The notes under the pieces are model-generated. The model was given only the letters and a program-made list of their open reading frames with translations. It made no database searches and was not told the DNA's origin. This document shows, one piece after another, positions 31,897 to 42,209 of a stretch of 64,000 nucleotides of DNA (position 1 is its first letter; each line of letters opens with the position of its first letter). A program made the position numbers and the translations under genes. The DNA comes from Luteimonas sp. JM171 (GTDB taxonomy: Bacteria > Pseudomonadota > Gammaproteobacteria > Xanthomonadales > Xanthomonadaceae). Location: positions 801,162 to 865,161 of the forward strand of contig NZ_CP017074.1 in NCBI RefSeq assembly GCF_001717465.1, given 5' to 3'.

Positions 31897-32838
31897 ATGA
31901 GCCTGGATCCCGCCGTTCGCGCCCGAATCGACAGCCTGCTGGGCGATAACCGCGTCGTCTTGTTCATGAAGGGCCAGCCGCAGATGCCCCAGTGCGGGTT
32001 CTCGGCCAAGGCAGCCGGCGTGCTCAACGGGCTGGGCGTCGAATACGCCCACGTGGACGTGCTCTCCGATCCCGAGATCCGCGAGGGCATCAAGGTCTAC
32101 GGCAACTGGCCGACCATCCCGCAGCTGTACATCGGCGGCGAGCTGGTGGGCGGGAGCGACATCATCGAGGAGATGGCCAACAGCGGCGAGCTCAACGAGG
32201 CGCTGGGCCTGCCCCCGCCCGACCGCACCCCGCCCGCCAACGTCACCGTGACCGAGGCCGCGGCCGAAATGCTGCGCAACGCGCTGGCCGAATCCGGCCC
32301 GGGCAATGCGCTGGCCCTGTCGATCGACGCCAACTTCCGCCCCAATTTCCAGATCGCCAGGTCCAGCCCGAACGCGATCGCGGTGGAGACCGCGGGGCTG
32401 CGCATCCAGTTTGACCCGGCCAGCGCGCGCCGCGCCGACAACATCACCATCGACTGGGTCGATGACATGCGCGGCAAGGGGCTGGCCATCGACAACCCCA
32501 ACGCGCCCAAGCCCGGCCCGCAGGTGCCGCAGCTGTCGGCGGCCGAGGCCGACGCGCGCGTGCGCGCCGGCAAGCTCACCCTGGTGGATGTGCGCCGCGC
32601 CCCCGAGCGCGCCCACGCCTCGGTCAACGTGCCGCACGAGACGCTAGAGGGCGACGGCCGCGCTCGCCTGGAAGCCCTGCCCAAGGACACGCCGCTGGCC
32701 TTCATGTGCCACACCGGGGTGAGCAGCCGCCAGGCGGCCGCGCACTTCATCGCCCTGGGCTTCACCGAGGTCTACAACGTGGAAGGCGGCATCGAGGCCT
32801 GGGCCACCACGGTCGATACCTCGATCGCGCGCTACTGA
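31897..32838 (+). CDS. Monothiol glutaredoxin fused to degenerate A-type and rhodanese domains
   Basis: A 313-residue three-domain protein. Residues ~1-107 are a monothiol (CGFS) glutaredoxin with Cys33 and the GSD glutathione-binding segment, the type that carries Fe-S clusters. Residues ~110-200 resemble an A-type Fe-S carrier (VTVTEAAAEMLRNAL start) but contain no cysteine, so this domain cannot bind a cluster in the usual way. Residues ~205-313 form a rhodanese domain with Cys271 in FMCHTGVSSRQAA. Such fusions are known in Xanthomonadaceae; a role in Fe-S delivery or sulfur handling is inferred. The ATG at 31897 matches the glutaredoxin start. Confidence 0.9.
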   Translation: MSLDPAVRARIDSLLGDNRVVLFMKGQPQMPQCGFSAKAAGVLNGLGVEYAHVDVLSDPEIREGIKVYGNWPTIPQLYIGGELVGGSDIIEEMANSGELNEALGLPPPDRTPPANVTVTEAAAEMLRNALAESGPGNALALSIDANFRPNFQIARSSPNAIAVETAGLRIQFDPASARRADNITIDWVDDMRGKGLAIDNPNAPKPGPQVPQLSAAEADARVRAGKLTLVDVRRAPERAHASVNVPHETLEGDGRARLEALPKDTPLAFMCHTGVSSRQAAAHFIALGFTEVYNVEGGIEAWATTVDTSIARY

Positions 32839-32869
32839 CCCGCGCGGCTGGCGCCGCCGGCCGCGGCCG

Positions 32870-33406
32870 TCAGAATCCGCCGCCGGCGTCGAGCCATTCC
32901 TGTTCCGCGGGCGTGCTCACCCGGCCCAGGGCGCGGTTGCGGTGGGGGAAGCGGCCGAAGCGTTCGATCACTTCCAGGTGCCGGATGGCGTAGTCCAGCG
33001 ACACCTCGTCGCCCAGGGCGCGGAACAGGTCCACCGCCCGGCGTTGGTCGGCGATGTCCTCGGAATGCTCGAACGGCAGGTACACGAACGCGCGCAGCCC
33101 GGGTTCCACCTGCGCATCCAGCCCCGCCTCCACCGCACGCCTGGCGTAGTGCAGCGCCAGCCCGTCGCTGGCGTAGGCGTGGCCGGTGCCGCGGAAGATG
33201 TTGCGCGGGATCTGGTCGAGCAGCACCAGCAGCGCCAGCGCGCCTTCGGCGTCATCCAGCCAGCCCTCGTACTCGCGGCGCGCCGCCGCCATGTGGGCCG
33301 CGTAGAAGCGTGACTCGCACTCGCGGTCAAACTCCTCGCCGCCGTTGAACCACTTCTGCATTCCCGCTTCCCGCCAGAACGACACCATTTCGGCCGCCGT
33401 CGTCAT
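32870..33406 (-). CDS. DUF924 family protein
   Basis: A 178-residue soluble, helical, TPR-like protein of the DUF924 family. Recognisable are the N-terminal FWREAGMQKWF, the LLDQIPRNIFRGT signature near residue 65, the PFEHSED motif near residue 110 and the C-terminal RFPHRNRALGR. No biochemical function is established that I know of. Its ATG overlaps, as ATGA, the stop of the reading frame that would end an unbroken DUF411 gene, showing that the two were once translationally coupled. Confidence 0.9.
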   Translation of the reverse strand: MTTAAEMVSFWREAGMQKWFNGGEEFDRECESRFYAAHMAAARREYEGWLDDAEGALALLVLLDQIPRNIFRGTGHAYASDGLALHYARRAVEAGLDAQVEPGLRAFVYLPFEHSEDIADQRRAVDLFRALGDEVSLDYAIRHLEVIERFGRFPHRNRALGRVSTPAEQEWLDAGGGF

Positions 33407-33950
33407 TGCCCTGCCTCCTTGATCGACCCCGCTTTTCGCGCGGGATGGTGCGCCCAGGCCGTGGTACCGCCATCCGGGGTCACCAGTTCCACCGTGAAGC
33501 CTGGCGACTGCCGTCGGGCATCTCCATTCCGGGCGAGCCCATCGGCATCCCGGGTAGCACCAGTCCAAGTGCTTGCGGCCGCTCGGCGAGCAGGCGCTTG
33601 ATGTCTCCGGCGGGGACATGCCCCTCCACGAAATAGGGCCCGACCCGGGCGGTGTGGCAGGACCCCTTGCCGTACGGGACCCCGAGCTCCGCCTTGACCG
33701 GGCCAAGATCGTCGATATCGACCGTCTCCACCACGAACCCCGCCTGGCGCATATGCTCGACCCACACGCTGCAGCAGCCGCAGGCCGGGGTTTTGTGCAC
33801 GATCACCACGGGCAGGGCCACGGCCACCTGGCCGGATGGCGAAAGGGCGACCGCGGTTTGATCGTGCGCGGCCGGTGGCAGGGCGTCTACGCACGCGGCC
33901 AACGCAGCCGGCGCCAGACAGGCGGTCAATACCACAGACAAGAAACGCAT
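33403..33950 (-). pseudogene. DUF411 (CopG-like) copper-associated protein, frameshifted
   Basis: A periplasmic DUF411 protein, a family associated with copper resistance. The intact first part starts at 33950 with a signal peptide ([15 protein letters not shown]), then has the copper-binding motif ACGCC with Cys57, Cys59 and Cys60, then GKGSCHTARVGPYFVEGHVP and GMPMGSPGMEMPDG. Near 33499-33503 the frame breaks: it ends at 33480 after RQASRWNW, whereas the next frame continues sensibly as FTVELVTPDGGTTAWAHHP to a stop at 33403. One missing base (for example GCC TTC becoming GCTTC) explains both. The joined gene would give about 182 residues and end on the DUF924 start. It may be a real mutation or a sequencing error; the metal-binding core is retained either way. 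Confidence 0.8.
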
Positions 33951-34002
33951 CGGCAATCCTTCAACCGCCCGGCGGTCAGATCTTGAAGTCATCATAAGCC
34001 AC

Positions 34003-35033
34003 GTGTGCATGGGCCGCGCCGCGCTCGGCGGCATGGGCGGGGCGCAGCCGCTGGCGGCCAGCCTGGCCGGCGCGTGCAGCCTCACCATCGAGTGCCAGCA
34101 ATCACGCATCGACATGCGCATCCGGACCCGCTACGTCGACGAACAGGCCAGCGATCTCGACGATGCGCTGGAACGCATCGACAGGTACACCCGCGCCGGC
34201 GAAGCGAAATCGATCGCGCTGCTCGGCAATGCGGCTGAGATCCTGCCGCAAATCGTCGCACGCGGCGTCCGCCCGGATGCGGTCACCGACCAGACCAGTG
34301 CCCACGACCCGGTGTATGGCTACCTGCCGATCGGCTGGAGCGTCGAGCAGTGGCTCGCCGAGCAGGAGACCCGGCCCGACAAGGTCCGCGACGCGGCCAG
34401 ACAGTCGATGCGCGTGCATGTCGAGGCCATGCTCGCGTTCGCGAGGATGGGCGTGCCCACCTTCGACTACGGCAACAACATCCGCCAGATGGCCAAGGAC
34501 GCGGGGTGCGCCGACGCATTCCAGTTCCCGGGTTTCGTACCGGCGTATGTGCGCCCGCTGTTCTGCCGCGGCATCGGTCCGTTCCGCTGGGTCGCGCTCA
34601 GTGGCGACCCCGACGATATCCACAAGACTGACGCCAAGGTCAAGGAGCTGGTCCCCGACGACGCCCACCTGCACCGCTGGCTCGACATGGCACGCGAGCG
34701 CATCGACTTCCAGGGCCTGCCGGCGCGCATCTGACCGAAGCGATGCTGGATGGCTCCGACGCGGTCAGCGACTGGCCGTTGCTCAACGCAATGCTCAACG
34801 CCGCCAGCGGTGCCACCTGGGTGAGCCTGCACCATGGCGGCGGCGTGGGCATGGGGTATTCCCAGCACTCGGGCGTCGTCATCGTCTGCGACGGCACCGA
34901 GGCAGCCGACAGGCGGATCGCCCGGACGCTGTGGAACGACCCCGGCACGGGGATCATGCGGCATGCCGATGCGGGCTACGACACCGCCAGGGAGTGCGCC
35001 CGCGCGCAAGGACTGAAGTTGCCGATGGGATAG
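34003..35033 (+). pseudogene. hutU: Urocanate hydratase remnant
   Basis: Decayed fragment of urocanase, the second enzyme of histidine breakdown. Homology begins abruptly at [15 protein letters not shown] (NAD-binding region), so roughly the first 165 residues are gone with no start. It runs well through [30 protein letters not shown] and [12 protein letters not shown] (with the conserved Cys) to FQGLPARI, where a TGA closes the frame at 34734. The next frame resumes at [15 protein letters not shown], starting at 34734, and continues through [15 protein letters not shown] to LKLPMG. The ~48 residues normally between these points are missing, so an internal deletion also broke the frame. No other hut genes are near. 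It cannot encode an active enzyme. Confidence 0.9.
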
Positions 35034-35133
35034 CGGCGCGCCCGGCCCATCGGCGCTGTCCATGCGCCGGTCATCTCCACCCCCGCGCTGCGATATGCTT
35101 CCCATCCGGCACCCCACGCCCAACCACCACCCC

Positions 35134-35535
35134 ATGCCCAGGTATCAGACCCTGATCCGGTTGCTGCTTTGCGTGATCCTGCTGTCCAACGGCATGGGGT
35201 CGGCGGTCGCGTCGGCCTATGGGTCCTTGATGGGCCCGCACCCCGTGCATGGAGCGGAAGCCGGCGACCTCGCAGGCGGCGCCGATGCCGCGACCCACCG
35301 GGACTGTCCGCATGGCGCGCTGGACGTTGCCCCCACCCCGGCCGGTCCGCTCGCCGTGGAAATGGACTGTCTCGAGGCCTGCCTGGACATCTGCCTGCAG
35401 CACGGCCACGCATTGCTGGTGGCCTCGATTGCCGGCGCATGGCCGTCGGTGCATCACCTGCTCCTCGCCCCGCCCGCCGTGCCGCGCCCCTCGCTGGCCC
35501 CCTTCCCTCCCCTGCGACCTCCCATCGCCCGTTGA
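35134..35535 (+). CDS. copL: CopL-family metal-binding regulatory protein
   Basis: A 133-residue exported protein recognised from the Xanthomonas copL-copA-copB order. It has a hydrophobic signal (LIRLLLCVILLSNGMGSAVA), a His/Asp-containing middle, a cluster MDCLEACLDICLQHGH with three cysteines and two histidines, and a Pro/Leu-rich tail. In Xanthomonas CopL is needed for copper-inducible expression of copAB. The ATG at 35134 begins the signal peptide; upstream in-frame starts at 35062 and 35095 lack this logic. It is 102 bp upstream of copA. Sequence conservation in this family is weak outside the Cys/His region, so the call leans on position. Confidence 0.75.
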   Translation: MPRYQTLIRLLLCVILLSNGMGSAVASAYGSLMGPHPVHGAEAGDLAGGADAATHRDCPHGALDVAPTPAGPLAVEMDCLEACLDICLQHGHALLVASIAGAWPSVHHLLLAPPAVPRPSLAPFPPLRPPIAR

Positions 35536-35637
35536 TCGTCCGGCCGCCAGGCCAACCCTCCCTATCGCGGCACCGCCGCGCACGATCCCCCGATGACCGA
35601 CGTCGCGATCTTCCCGCGACCTCGCAGGAGTCAAACC

Positions 35638-37395
35638 ATGCAACACGATCCTTCCCGCCCAGCGCCGGGCTGGCGAGCGCCGCTGTCCCGCCGCCGCTTC
35701 GTCCAGGGCTTGGCCCTGGGCGGACTGGCCATGGGCACCGCAGGACTGCGGCTGCCCGCCTTTGCCACCGATGCCCGGAGCGACCCACAGGTGTTGAGCG
35801 GCACCACCTTCGACCTGTCCATTGGCGCCACGCCGGTGAACATCACCGGCCAGGTCCGCCCGGCCATCACCGTCAACGGCAGCTTGCCCGCGCCCATCCT
35901 GCGCTGGCGCCAGGGGGATACCGTGACCCTGAAGGTCGCCAACCGCCTGCGTGATGCGATGACCTCGATCCATTGGCACGGCATCATCCTGCCGGCGAAC
36001 ATGGACGGCGTGCCGGGCCTGAGCTTCAACGGGATCCACCCGGGGGAGAGCTACCTCTATCGCTTTACCCTCGGCCAGTCAGGCAGCTACTGGTACCACA
36101 GCCACTCGATGTTTCAGGAGCAGGCCGGCCTGTACGGCGCGATCATTGTCGATCCCGCTGAACCGCTTCCCTACTCCTGGGATCGGGAACACGTGGTACT
36201 GCTCTCGGACTGGACCGACCTCGATCCCGGCCGGCTGTTCAGGCGCCTGAAGAAGTACTCCGAGTACGACAACTGGTACAAGCCGACCGTGGGCGACCTC
36301 ATCCGTGACGCGCAGCGTCAGGGCTGGGCTGCCACCCTGGCCGACCGCCGGGCCTGGGGCCAGATGCGCATGACCCCGACCGACATCTCCGATGTCAACG
36401 CGCACACCTACACCTACCTGATGAACGGCGCCAACCCGGCCGCCAACTGGACCGCGCTGTTCCGCTCCGGGGAAAAGGTGCTGCTGCGCTTCATCAACGC
36501 AGGCGCGATGACCTATTTCGACGTGCGGATCCCCGGCCTCAAAATGACCGTGGTCGCAACCGATGGCCAGCCGGTGCATCCCGTCAGCGTGGACGAATTC
36601 CGCATCGCGGCTGCAGAGACCTTCGACGTGATCGTCGAGCCTTCCGGACAGGATGCGTACACGATCTTCGCCCAGGACATGGGTCGCACCGGCTATGCGC
36701 GCGGCACGCTCGCCGTCCGGCCCGGCCTGGAAGCGCCCATCCCGCCGGTGGATCCGCGGCCACTGCTGACCATGGACGACATGGGTCATGGCGGGCACGG
36801 GGCACAAGCCGGGCACGATGCCCATGCGGACCACCACGGCCACCACGGCCACGCTGGTGACGGCATGCAGGCACACCCCCCCAGCGAATCGCGCAACCCA
36901 CTGGTGGACATGCAGACCATGTCCCCCACCCCGCGCCTGGACGACCCCGGCATCGGCCTGCGCGACAACGGCCGTCGCGTGCTGACCTATGCCGACCTGT
37001 CGAGCATCGCCGGCGACGAGGACGGACGCCCGCCCGGCCGCGAGCTGGAATTGCACCTTACGGGGCACATGGAGAAGTTCTCCTGGTCGTTCGACGGCAT
37101 CCCCTTCGCCAGCGCAGACCCCTTGCGGCTCAATTACGGCGAGCGCATGCGCATCACCCTGGTCAACGACACCATGATGACCCACCCCATCCACCTGCAT
37201 GGGGTATGGAGCGATCTGGAGGACGCCAACGGCGACTTCATGGTGCGCAAGCACACCGTGGACGTCGCACCGGGCAGCCGTCGGAGCTTTCGCGTCCGCG
37301 CCGATGCGCTCGGCCGCTGGGCCTTCCACTGCCACCTGCTGTATCACATGGAAGCCGGAATGATGCGCGAAGTCCGGATCGAGGAGGCGTCATGA
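35638..37395 (+). CDS. copA: Copper-resistance multicopper oxidase CopA
   Basis: Periplasmic multicopper oxidase that oxidises and sequesters copper. The 585-residue precursor starts after an AGGAGT ribosome binding site and has a Tat signal (SRRRFVQGLALGGL), so it is exported folded. All four copper-binding segments are intact: HWHG near residue 118, WYHSH near 158, HPIHLHG near 517, and HCHLLYHMEAGM near 565. A Met/His-rich insert near residues 380-420 (MGHGGHGAQAG, HADHHGHHGHAGD) is probably extra copper-binding sequence. Its stop overlaps the copB start (ATGA). Length and motifs are those of functional CopA. Confidence 0.96.
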   Translation: MQHDPSRPAPGWRAPLSRRRFVQGLALGGLAMGTAGLRLPAFATDARSDPQVLSGTTFDLSIGATPVNITGQVRPAITVNGSLPAPILRWRQGDTVTLKVANRLRDAMTSIHWHGIILPANMDGVPGLSFNGIHPGESYLYRFTLGQSGSYWYHSHSMFQEQAGLYGAIIVDPAEPLPYSWDREHVVLLSDWTDLDPGRLFRRLKKYSEYDNWYKPTVGDLIRDAQRQGWAATLADRRAWGQMRMTPTDISDVNAHTYTYLMNGANPAANWTALFRSGEKVLLRFINAGAMTYFDVRIPGLKMTVVATDGQPVHPVSVDEFRIAAAETFDVIVEPSGQDAYTIFAQDMGRTGYARGTLAVRPGLEAPIPPVDPRPLLTMDDMGHGGHGAQAGHDAHADHHGHHGHAGDGMQAHPPSESRNPLVDMQTMSPTPRLDDPGIGLRDNGRRVLTYADLSSIAGDEDGRPPGRELELHLTGHMEKFSWSFDGIPFASADPLRLNYGERMRITLVNDTMMTHPIHLHGVWSDLEDANGDFMVRKHTVDVAPGSRRSFRVRADALGRWAFHCHLLYHMEAGMMREVRIEEAS

Positions 37396-38456
37396 TCGGC
37401 CGTTCCCATACTCTGGTCCTCGCGATTGGCATGGCGCTGTCGATGGCGGCGCAGGCCCATCAGGCCTCCCCACGCGATGCACATGGCGCTACCGGTGCCG
37501 GCTGCACCCCCGAGCATGCCGCGATGGGCCACTGCACCGCGCCGGAAACCGGAGCACACGACCCGTCCAGCCACCCCGCCACCGCCGCCTCGCATGGCTG
37601 CACGCCCGAGCACGCGGCCATGGGTCACTGCGAGATGCAGGAGCCCGGAACCCACGACCCTGGCGAACACGACGCCGCTCCCGCCTGCTCGCCTGCGCAC
37701 GCCGCGATGGGCCACTGCGTCCTGCCGGACAGCGCGCCCGCGGCGCCGTTGACGCCCGTGCCGCCGGTGACCGATGCGGACCGGGCAGCCGCATTCCCGG
37801 ACCTGCACCATCATGCGATGGAACACCCGTCGCCGATCTCCACCATGGTCTCCTTCGAACGCCTGGAAGCCTGGGACACCGACCACGGCACCGGACAAAT
37901 GTGGGAGGCCACCGCCTGGCTGGGCGGTGACATCCATCGACTGTGGTTGCGCAGCCAGGGCGAGCGCCTGGGTGGCCGCACCGGCAGCGCGGACATTGAA
38001 GGACTGTACGGCCGCAGCGTGAGCCCCTGGTGGGACCTGATGCTCGGCGTGCGCCAGGACGTGCAACCGGATTCGCGTACTTGGGCCGCGATTGGGATGC
38101 AGGGGCTGGCCCCGCACCTGTTCGAAGTCTCTGCCACCGTTTACGTAAGCAGTGGCGGCCAAGTCCAGGTAAAGGCCGAGGTGGAGTATGACGTCCGGTT
38201 CACCAACCGGCTGGTCCTGCAACCGGCGGTGGAAGCAACTGCATCGCTGAAAGAAGAACCGGCGGTGGGCCTCGGCAGTGGCCTCAACCAGGTGGAAGCC
38301 GGCCTGCGCCTGCGCTACGAGATCAGCCGCCGCTTCGCGCCCTATGTGGGGCTTGTCCACGAGCGCGCGTTCGGCCTTGCCGCCACCCACGCGCGCGCGA
38401 CCGGCCGCCATGGCCGCGACACCCGGGTCGTGGCCGGCATCCGCATCTGGTTCTGA
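37392..38456 (+). CDS. copB: Copper-resistance outer-membrane protein CopB
   Basis: A 354-residue outer-membrane protein of copper-resistance operons. Signal peptide ends at AAQA near residue 22. The next ~95 residues hold three near-identical units of the form C-T/S-P-E/A-HAAMGHC at about residues 38, 70 and 100, rich in Cys, His and Met and likely to bind copper. The C-terminal ~210 residues form the CopB barrel domain (SFERLEAWDTDHG, WLGGDIHRLWLRSQGER, APYVGLVHERAFG), ending in IRIWF with the terminal Phe typical of outer-membrane proteins. It is coupled to copA by a 4-bp overlap. Confidence 0.94.
   Translation: MIGRSHTLVLAIGMALSMAAQAHQASPRDAHGATGAGCTPEHAAMGHCTAPETGAHDPSSHPATAASHGCTPEHAAMGHCEMQEPGTHDPGEHDAAPACSPAHAAMGHCVLPDSAPAAPLTPVPPVTDADRAAAFPDLHHHAMEHPSPISTMVSFERLEAWDTDHGTGQMWEATAWLGGDIHRLWLRSQGERLGGRTGSADIEGLYGRSVSPWWDLMLGVRQDVQPDSRTWAAIGMQGLAPHLFEVSATVYVSSGGQVQVKAEVEYDVRFTNRLVLQPAVEATASLKEEPAVGLGSGLNQVEAGLRLRYEISRRFAPYVGLVHERAFGLAATHARATGRHGRDTRVVAGIRIWF
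37500..37731 (+). repeat. Three-copy metal-binding repeat inside copB
   Basis: Three copies of a ten- to eleven-residue unit (CTPEHAAMGHC twice, CSPAHAAMGHC once), spaced about 30 residues apart by Thr/His/Asp-rich linkers. Cys, His and Met positions are kept in all three, consistent with selection for copper binding. Copy number may vary between strains. Confidence 0.8.
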
Positions 38457-38488
38457 AGCCGCGGCTTTCCAGGGAAAGACGCAAGTCG

Positions 38489-38517
38489 CGACCGGGAGCC
38501 GTGCACTCCCGGTCGCG
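38489..38517. terminator. Bidirectional hairpin between copB and AMP nucleosidase gene
   Basis: Perfect 11-bp stem (GCGACCGGGAG / CTCCCGGTCGC) with a 7-base loop, located 33 bp after copB and 18 bp after the convergent nucleosidase stop. No U-tract is present; position between convergent genes supports a shared terminator. Confidence 0.6.
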
Positions 38518-38534
38518 CAGCCGGCAGCCGTGGG

Positions 38535-39305
38535 TCAGAACCGCAGGTGCCGCACGGACTTGCCGTGGCGGCGGATCAGGCGCAGGGCCTCGATCCCGAT
38601 CTGGATGTGGTCCTCGACGTACTTCGCGCTGACCACGGCGTCGCTGGCCTCGGTCTTGACCCCTTCCGGGATCATCGGCTGGTCGGACACCAGCAGCAGC
38701 GCCCCGCTGGGGATGCGGTTGGCGAACCCGGCGGCAAAGATCGTCGCCGTCTCCATGTCGATGGCCATGCAGCGCAGCCGCCGCAGGTAGGCCTTGAACC
38801 CGGTGTCGTGCTCCCACACCCGGCGGTTGGTGGTGTAGACGGTGCCGGTCCAGTAGTCGTGGTCGAGGTCGCGGATCATGGTCGACACCGCGCGCTGCAG
38901 GGCGAAGGCCGGCAGTGCCGGCACCTCGGCGGGCATGTAGTCATTGCTGGTGCCCTCGCCGCGGATCGCCGCGATCGGCAGGATCAGGTCGCCCAGCTGG
39001 TTCTTCTTCTTCAGCCCGCCGCACTTGCCCAGGAACAGGGCCGCCTTCGGCGCGATCGCCGAGAGCAGGTCCATCAGCGTGGCCGCGTTGGGGCTGCCCA
39101 TGCCGAAGTTGATCATGGTGATGCCGTCGGCGGTGGCGCTGGGCATCGGCCGGTCGGTGCCGACGATCGGCGCGCCGGTCAGGCGGCTGAAGTGGCCGAG
39201 GTAGCCGCCGAAGTTGGTGAGCAGGATGTGCTGCCCGAATTCCTCCAGCGGAACGCCGGTGTAGCGCGGCAGCCAGTTTTCAACGATCTGTGATTTTTCC
39301 CTCAT
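38535..39305 (-). CDS. amn: AMP nucleosidase, short form
   Basis: Hydrolyses AMP to adenine and ribose 5-phosphate. The 256-residue product corresponds to the catalytic, phosphorylase-fold part of Amn. Visible are LTNFGGYLGHFSRLTGAPI near the start, LFLGKCGGLKKKNQLGDLILP, the GTSNDYMP segment, and the MAIDMETATIFAAGF motif with the ribose-contacting Met-Glu. E. coli Amn is about 480 residues because of an N-terminal regulatory domain that is absent here. It would link to the apt product, which recaptures adenine. No signal peptide. Confidence 0.9.
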   Translation of the reverse strand: MREKSQIVENWLPRYTGVPLEEFGQHILLTNFGGYLGHFSRLTGAPIVGTDRPMPSATADGITMINFGMGSPNAATLMDLLSAIAPKAALFLGKCGGLKKKNQLGDLILPIAAIRGEGTSNDYMPAEVPALPAFALQRAVSTMIRDLDHDYWTGTVYTTNRRVWEHDTGFKAYLRRLRCMAIDMETATIFAAGFANRIPSGALLLVSDQPMIPEGVKTEASDAVVSAKYVEDHIQIGIEALRLIRRHGKSVRHLRF

Positions 39306-39402
39306 GCAGGGATTCTGCCACGGGCATGACTTCAGTCACGTTGGCAGCCGCCAGTGCCCGGGATAGGTTGGATGGCTGCAACGTCCTGCCGGGGAACCCC
39401 TG

Positions 39403-40811
<1,409 letters not shown>

Positions 40812-40815
<4 letters not shown>

Positions 40816-42119
40816 GCCGCCGCATCCGCGCCGCGAAGGCGCTTGCCGCCGGCGCCCTGGCGCTGGCCCTTTCCACTCCCGCCCTCGCCCAGGACCTGCT
40901 GATCCGCAATGCCACCGTGCATACCGCCAGCGAGCGCGGCACGCTGCAAAACACCGACGTGCTGGTGCGCGGCGGGCGCATCGCCCAGATCGGCAGTGGC
41001 CTGGCCGCCGATGGCGTGCGCACCGTTGATGCCGCGGGCAAGCCGCTCACGCCGGCCCTGTTCGGCGGCATCACCGGCATCGGCATCGAGGAAGTGTCAG
41101 GCGAAGAGAGCGCCCGCGACGGCTCGCTCGCGCTGGGCAGCGGCGCCAAGGACATGGTGGTGCGGCCGGAGTTCGACGTGACCCTGGCCTACAACCCGGA
41201 CTCGATGGTGATCCCGGTCAGTACCTACGAGGGCATCGGCTTCACCCTGGTGAGCCCCGGCACGGCCGCCGGCGGCTCGATCATCGCCGGCCAGGGCGCG
41301 CCGTTCCGCCTGGACGGCAGCCCCGATCCCGCCGGGCCCAAGGTGCTTGCCATCCGCCTTGGCGCGCGTGCGGCCGGCCTCACCGGGGGTTCGCGCGCCG
41401 GCCAGTGGATGCTGCTCGACCAGCTCGTGGACGAGGCCCGCGGCCGGATCCCGGCCGGTTCCCACGCGGCCCTGCTCACCCCCGCCGGGCGCGAGACCCT
41501 GGCCCGTTACCTGGACGGCAACGGCCGCATCGTCGTGACCGTGGACCGAGCCGCCGACATCCGCCAGCTGCTGCGCTGGGCGCAGCGCCGCAACGTGCGC
41601 ATCGCCATCAGCGGCGGATCGGAGGCCTGGCGCCTGGCGCCGCAGCTGGCCGCCGCCGGCGTGCCGGTGTTCGTCGATCCGCTCGACAACCTGCCCTCGG
41701 GCTTCGACCAGGTTGCCGCCACCCTGGAAAACGCCGCGCGGCTGCGCGCCGCCGGGGTCGAGGTGGGATTCACCCAGTCGGGTGACGCCTCGCACAACGC
41801 CCGCAAGGTGCGCCAGCTGGCCGGCAACGCCGTGGCGCACGGGCTGCCATGGGAGGACGGGCTGGCAGGGCTGACCCGGGTGCCGGCCGAAGCCTTCGGC
41901 GTGGCCGACCAGATCGGCACCATCGCCGTGGGCATGCGCGCGGACCTTGCGCTGTGGAGCGGTGATCCGCTGGACGTGGCGCATACCGCCGAACAGGTGT
42001 GGTTCAACGGCGTGCCGGTGGAAATGCGTTCGCGCCAGACCGAGCTGCGCGACCGCTACATGCACACCCCCGCGCCGCGCGCCGAAGGCGGCCTGCCCAG
42101 GGCCTACCCGCAATACTGA
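40812..42119 (+). CDS. Amidohydrolase-like partner protein lacking metal ligands
   Basis: A 435-residue exported protein that aligns end to end with the upstream amidohydrolase but is catalytically altered. After the signal (ALSTPALAQ) the beta-domain LLIRNATVHTASERGTLQNTD is normal. In the place of the HxH motif it reads LTPALFGGITGIG, and the positions of the later His and Asp ligands read VTVDRAADI, ISGGSEAW and FTQSGDA. The C-terminal DQIGTIAVGMRADLALWSGDPLD is typical. The fold is kept without the metal site, suggesting a structural or regulatory partner of the coupled enzyme (ATGA overlap), perhaps a heterodimer. Confidence 0.83.
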
Positions 42120-42127
42120 GTCCTTGC

Positions 42128-42159
42128 CCGCGGGCCTTGATTGCGATCAAGGCCCGCGG
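42128..42159. promoter_or_regulatory. Long palindrome containing an FNR/ANR-like box, or a terminator hairpin
   Basis: A perfect 14-bp inverted repeat with a TGCG centre, 8 bp after the amidohydrolase stop. Its core, 42137-42150, is TTGAT-N4-ATCAA, the exact FNR/ANR consensus. A CATGAT hexamer at 42172-42177 lies where the -10 box of an activated class II promoter would be, 33 bp before the ATG of the small gene at 42210. The same repeat would form a strong RNA hairpin in terminator position, though without a U-tract. Both readings are possible. Confidence 0.5.
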
Positions 42160-42209
42160 CCCGGCACTTGCCATGATCAGGTCTGGATCAGGCAAGGAGG
42201 AGGACTCAC

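Noticed and set aside
34003..34734. A functional 243-residue urocanase-like enzyme
   Set aside because: It lacks the N-terminal third, and its continuation lies in another frame after a deletion, so it cannot be a complete enzyme.
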